Positions 61,640-64,000 of a stretch of DNA of 64,000 nucleotides are shown here, in pieces; positions within the stretch are counted from its first letter, which is position 1, and every line of letters begins with the position of its first letter. The notes under the pieces are model-generated. The model searched no databases, was not told the origin of the DNA, and saw nothing but the letters and a program-made list of their open reading frames with translations. This DNA comes from CAVVNC01 sp963750015 (GTDB lineage Bacteria; Desulfobacterota; Syntrophorhabdia; Syntrophorhabdales; WCHB1-27): NCBI GenBank assembly GCA_963750015.1, contig CAVVPU010000136.1, positions 1 through 64,000 on the forward strand, given 5' to 3'. The translations under genes were made by a program, and so were the position numbers.

Positions 61640-62839
61640 TCACGATATGATCTCCGTGACGACGCCGGCACCGACGGTCCTGCCGCCTTCCCTGATGGCA
61701 AAGCGGACCTCTTTCTCGAGGGCGATAGGAGTCACGAGCTCGACCGTGATGGTCACATCGTCGCCGGGCATGACCATCTCCACGCCCTCGGGGAGCTTCA
61801 CGATACCGGTCACGTCGGTGGTGCGCAGGTAGAACTGGGGCCGGTAGCCGTTGAAGAAGGGCGTATGGCGGCCTCCTTCTTCCTTGTTAAGGACGTAGAC
61901 CTGGGCCTTGAAGTTCGCATGGGGGGTGATGGACGCGGGCTTCGCGAGGACCTGGCCGCGTTCCACCTCATCCTTCTTGGTACCCCGGAGGAGGACACCG
62001 ATGTTGTCGCCTGCCTGACCTGAATCGAGGATCTTCCGGAACATCTCGACGGACGTGGCAACCGTCTTCTGGGTCGCCCTGAAGCCGACGATCTCCACTT
62101 CCTCGCCCGGCTTGATCGTGCCTCTCTCCACACGGCCGGTGACGACCGTGCCGCGGCCGGAGATGGAGAAGACGTCCTCGATAGGCATGAGGAAGGGCTT
62201 TTCCGTGTCGCGGACGGGCTCAGGGATATAGGAGTCACAGGCATCGAGCAATTCGAAGATGCTCTTGCAGTGGGGGCAGTCGGGCTTGCCGTCGCCGCAC
62301 TCCAAGGCTTTCAGGGCCGAGCCCTTGATGATGGGGATCTTGTCTCCCGGGAACTCATAGGCGGTGAGGAGCTCACGGAGCTCCAGCTCGACGAGCTCGA
62401 TCAGTTCGGGGTCGTCGACCATGTCGACCTTGTTGAGATAGACGACCATGGAAGGCACGCCGACCTGACGGGCGAGGAGGATGTGCTCGCGGGTCTGGGG
62501 CATGGGTCCGTCGTTCGCGCCGACGACGAGGATGGCCCCGTCCATCTGTGCGGCACCCGTGATCATGTTCTTAATATAGTCGGCGTGGCCCGGGCAGTCT
62601 ACGTGGGCATAGTGGCGTTTGTCCGTCTCGTACTCGACGTGGGCCGTCGCAATCGTGATGCCCCTTTCTTTTTCCTCGGGGGCCTTATCTATCTGATCGA
62701 AGGGAATCCACTCGGCCTTCCCGTAGTTCGCCAGGCATCTCGTGATCGCTGAGGTCAAGGTCGTCTTCCCATGGTCGATGTGGCCTATGGTGCCTATGTT
62801 CACATGGGGTTTCTTTCGTTCATACTTTTTCTTAGCCAT
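61640..62839 (-). CDS. tuf: Translation elongation factor Tu
   Basis: The 399-residue GTPase has GHIDHGKTTLT, DCPGHADYIKNMITGAAQMDG, NKVD and GSAL motifs and three domains. It contains an insert with CGDGKPDCPHC near residue 190. It follows a tRNA cluster as in E. coli tufB. Confidence 0.97.
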   Translation of the reverse strand: MAKKKYERKKPHVNIGTIGHIDHGKTTLTSAITRCLANYGKAEWIPFDQIDKAPEEKERGITIATAHVEYETDKRHYAHVDCPGHADYIKNMITGAAQMDGAILVVGANDGPMPQTREHILLARQVGVPSMVVYLNKVDMVDDPELIELVELELRELLTAYEFPGDKIPIIKGSALKALECGDGKPDCPHCKSIFELLDACDSYIPEPVRDTEKPFLMPIEDVFSISGRGTVVTGRVERGTIKPGEEVEIVGFRATQKTVATSVEMFRKILDSGQAGDNIGVLLRGTKKDEVERGQVLAKPASITPHANFKAQVYVLNKEEGGRHTPFFNGYRPQFYLRTTDVTGIVKLPEGVEMVMPGDDVTITVELVTPIALEKEVRFAIREGGRTVGAGVVTEIIS

Positions 62840-62863
62840 AGAGAGCCTCCGTTTGGTTTATGG

Positions 62864-62935
62864 AGCCCACGATCGGGATTGAACCGATGACCACCTCCTT
62901 ACCAAGGAGGTGCTCTACCACTGAGCTACGCGGGC
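62864..62935 (-). tRNA. tRNA-Thr (GGT)
   Basis: GCCCGCG acceptor, D arm TAGCTCAGTGGTAGAGC, anticodon loop TTGGTAA (GGT), T loop GGTTCAATCCC. The stem has one G-T pair. Confidence 0.95.
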
Positions 62936-62938
62936 GTC

Positions 62939-63011
62939 TGGAGCGGGCACGGTTTAACCCGCGACATATTTCTTTTGGAGCGGGCACGGTTTACCCGCTC
63001 GATTTCTTTTG
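62939..63011. repeat. Tandem decayed copies of the tRNA-Gly 3' end
   Basis: TGGAGCGGGCACGGTTTA followed by (A)CCCGC and then TTTCTTT occurs twice (from 62939 and from 62977). Both resemble the adjoining tRNA-Gly 3' half (TGGAGCGGGAAACGGG...ACCCGCGA), with the T-loop bases lost. They look like partial duplications. Confidence 0.6.
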
Positions 63012-63012
63012 G

Positions 63013-63086
63013 AGCGGGAAACGGGATTCGAACCCGCGACCCTCAGCTTGGAAGGCTGACGCTCTGGCCAGCTGAGCTATTCCCGC
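63013..63086 (-). tRNA. tRNA-Gly (TCC)
   Basis: GCGGGAA/TTCCCGC acceptor stem, anticodon loop CTTCCAA (TCC), T loop GGTTCGAATCC. Confidence 0.95.
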
Positions 63087-63218
63087 CATTGTAAACAGTT
63101 TGGAGTTACCGGTTCGTGCCGTATAGGCGCGGCCGAGCCCCGCAACTCCAACGAATCCTCGTTCGAAGGCGCCGGAACCGAGTGTGCGCCCCCGGCCGTC
63201 GCGCCCTGCATTTAGTGG

Positions 63219-63300
63219 TGGAGAGGGGAGGATTCGAACCTCCGAAGTCTGAGACAACAGATTTACAGTCTGCCCCCTTTGGCCGCTCGGGAACCTCTCC
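63219..63300 (-). tRNA. tRNA-Tyr (GTA)
   Basis: GGAGAGG/CCTCTCC acceptor stem, long variable arm, anticodon GTA in CTGTAAA. CCA follows the discriminator A (63218-63216). Confidence 0.95.
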
Positions 63301-63304
63301 CCAG

Positions 63305-63377
63305 AGCTGGTGATGGGACTCGAACCCGCAACCTGCTGATTACAAATCAGCTGCTCTGCCTGTTGAGCTACACCAGC
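63305..63377 (-). tRNA. tRNA-Thr (TGT)
   Basis: GCTGGTG/CACCAGC acceptor stem, anticodon loop TTTGTAA (TGT), T loop GGTTCGAGTCC. It is the first gene of the tRNA-tuf cluster. Confidence 0.95.
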
Positions 63378-63392
63378 CTTGCTTAGTCCGGT

Positions 63393-63422
63393 ATTATAAT
63401 ATAAAGTCGCTGGTAAAATCAA
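63393..63422 (-). promoter_or_regulatory. Promoter of the tRNA-tuf-rpl cluster
   Basis: Minus-strand TTGATT (63422-63417), 18-bp spacer and TATAAT (63398-63393), immediately upstream of tRNA-Thr(TGT). Confidence 0.7.
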
Positions 63423-63586
63423 TATATTGTGTAAAGACAGAATTTTCCTGACCCAAACGAAGGCTGCTATATTATACACAAAAACGATCTTAAAGAAAAG
63501 TGATAAGAAATATGGTAAAGGATATAAGGAAACGATGTATACGAAGATAGGCCTTTCCTTGTAATAAGGGCGCCAATCCAAACTAG

Positions 63587-63616
63587 TTGACAATCATCAA
63601 AATATGGTGTTATATA
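63587..63616 (+). promoter_or_regulatory. Promoter of the PxxKW gene
   Basis: TTGACA (63587-63592) followed after 17-18 bp by TTATATA (63610-63616). Confidence 0.65.
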
Positions 63617-63651
63617 TTTACCTTTCAAATTCAGAGGGAGGGTACGCTCTT

Positions 63652-63936
63652 ATGCAGTGTCAAACACAAAAACCTGGTATTGAGTGCCTGTTCATGAAAA
63701 AGACAGGCTGCTCCTATAATGGCGGACAGTGTTTTACGATCGTGGAAAGCTGTGAGGGATGCACAAGGATATTGGAACTGGTTACCGGCAAGTTCTGCAG
63801 TAATTTTCCTGCTCCTGCGCAGAAGTGGCAGAAAGGGGATTGCACTATGGCCACCCACGTAAAGAAGGCTCAGAAGGCAGAGGAGCAGAAGGTCAATCCC
63901 TTGAAGGCCTCCAAGAGGGCCGCCGGAAAGAAGTAG
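63652..63936 (+). CDS. PxxKW family cysteine-rich protein
   Basis: The 94-residue protein has about eight cysteines (MQCQTQ, IECLF, TGCSYNGGQC, SCEGC, KFCSNF, GDC) and the PAQKW motif that names this small family, then a Lys/Ala-rich tail. The family is known mostly from deltaproteobacteria; function unknown, metal binding likely. ATG 63652 has GGAGGG upstream. Confidence 0.8.
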   Translation: MQCQTQKPGIECLFMKKTGCSYNGGQCFTIVESCEGCTRILELVTGKFCSNFPAPAQKWQKGDCTMATHVKKAQKAEEQKVNPLKASKRAAGKK

Positions 63937-63986
63937 CCTTGACTTAGCCTCTGGGCTATATTTAAGTTTAAACGAAGGGTGAGTTA

Positions 63987-64000
63987 ATGGATACTTTTTT
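63987..64000 (+). CDS. Possible start of a gene cut by the window edge
   Basis: ATG at 63987 with AAGGGTGA seven bases upstream. Only four codons are visible, so nothing can be said about the product. Confidence 0.3.

Overview
The window looks like chromosome from a Gram-negative, flagellated, anaerobic bacterium, most like a deltaproteobacterial lineage (Desulfobacterota, perhaps near Syntrophorhabdia; the placement is inference from gene content). An outer membrane is implied by Tol-Pal and Lnt. Anaerobic, possibly syntrophic aromatic metabolism is suggested by a molybdenum-cofactor cluster, a PaaK-type aryl-CoA ligase under an IclR regulator, a FixABCX electron-transfer-flavoprotein module, a pyrophosphate-type phosphofructokinase, a c3-type tetraheme cytochrome with System II maturation genes, and a PxxKW cysteine-rich protein. 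There is no rRNA, prophage, transposase or CRISPR array.

Layout. 1-2.4 kb: a purine-type NCS2 permease behind a strong sigma70-like promoter and an untranslated leader of about 225 nt. 2.4-9.75 kb (minus): a molybdenum-cofactor operon moeA, moeA-PBP fusion, moaA, [repeat element], moaC, MOSC, mog/moaB, then an esterase and trmO. 9.8-10.6 kb: a frameshifted alpha/beta hydrolase. 10.7-18.2 kb (plus): aroF-aroB-aroD-aroEK-aroA-aroC-pheA, a nearly complete route from DAHP to phenylpyruvate, preceded by a promoter, a Phe-rich leader peptide and two tandem terminator hairpins; this is a textbook-like attenuator. 18.2-21.3 kb (minus): motA-motB and a degenerate REC/HD-GYP protein behind a sigma28-type promoter. 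21.5-24.4 kb: iclR, paaK and a coupled 51-residue membrane protein. 25-27 kb: phosphofructokinase and a short RodZ-like protein. 27.4-30.8 kb: fixABCX. 31-35.5 kb: phoH, a PgpH-type HD protein, ybeY and lnt. 36.4-39.2 kb (minus): hrcA-grpE-dnaJ. 39.4-44.9 kb: rmuC, an HMA copper chaperone, the tetraheme cytochrome with resB-ccsA, purQ and an HU/IHF gene. 45.3-49.6 kb: an adhesin-E-like lipoprotein, a frameshifted LysR regulator, and tolB-pal-cpoB. 49.6-63.4 kb (minus): the core information-processing cluster tRNA-Thr, tRNA-Tyr, tRNA-Gly, tRNA-Thr, tuf, rpmG, tRNA-Trp, secE, nusG, rplK, rplA, [repeat], L10 leader, rplJ, rplL, rpoB, rpoC.

Two themes cut across the window. First, four genes (alpha/beta hydrolase, LysR, rpoB, nusG) are each broken by a net single extra nucleotide. 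Because rpoB and nusG are essential, residual insertion errors in the sequence are more likely than pseudogenes. Second, a family of intergenic hairpin repeats (near 5.4, 44.9-45.2 and 59.05 kb) keeps its secondary structure through compensatory changes; one copy pair is bounded by a 17-bp duplication of the moaA 3' end.

The strongest regulatory finding is the phenylalanine attenuator of the aro operon. It fits with the first enzyme (a short DAHP synthase without the N-terminal regulatory domain) and the last one (PheA with an ACT domain).
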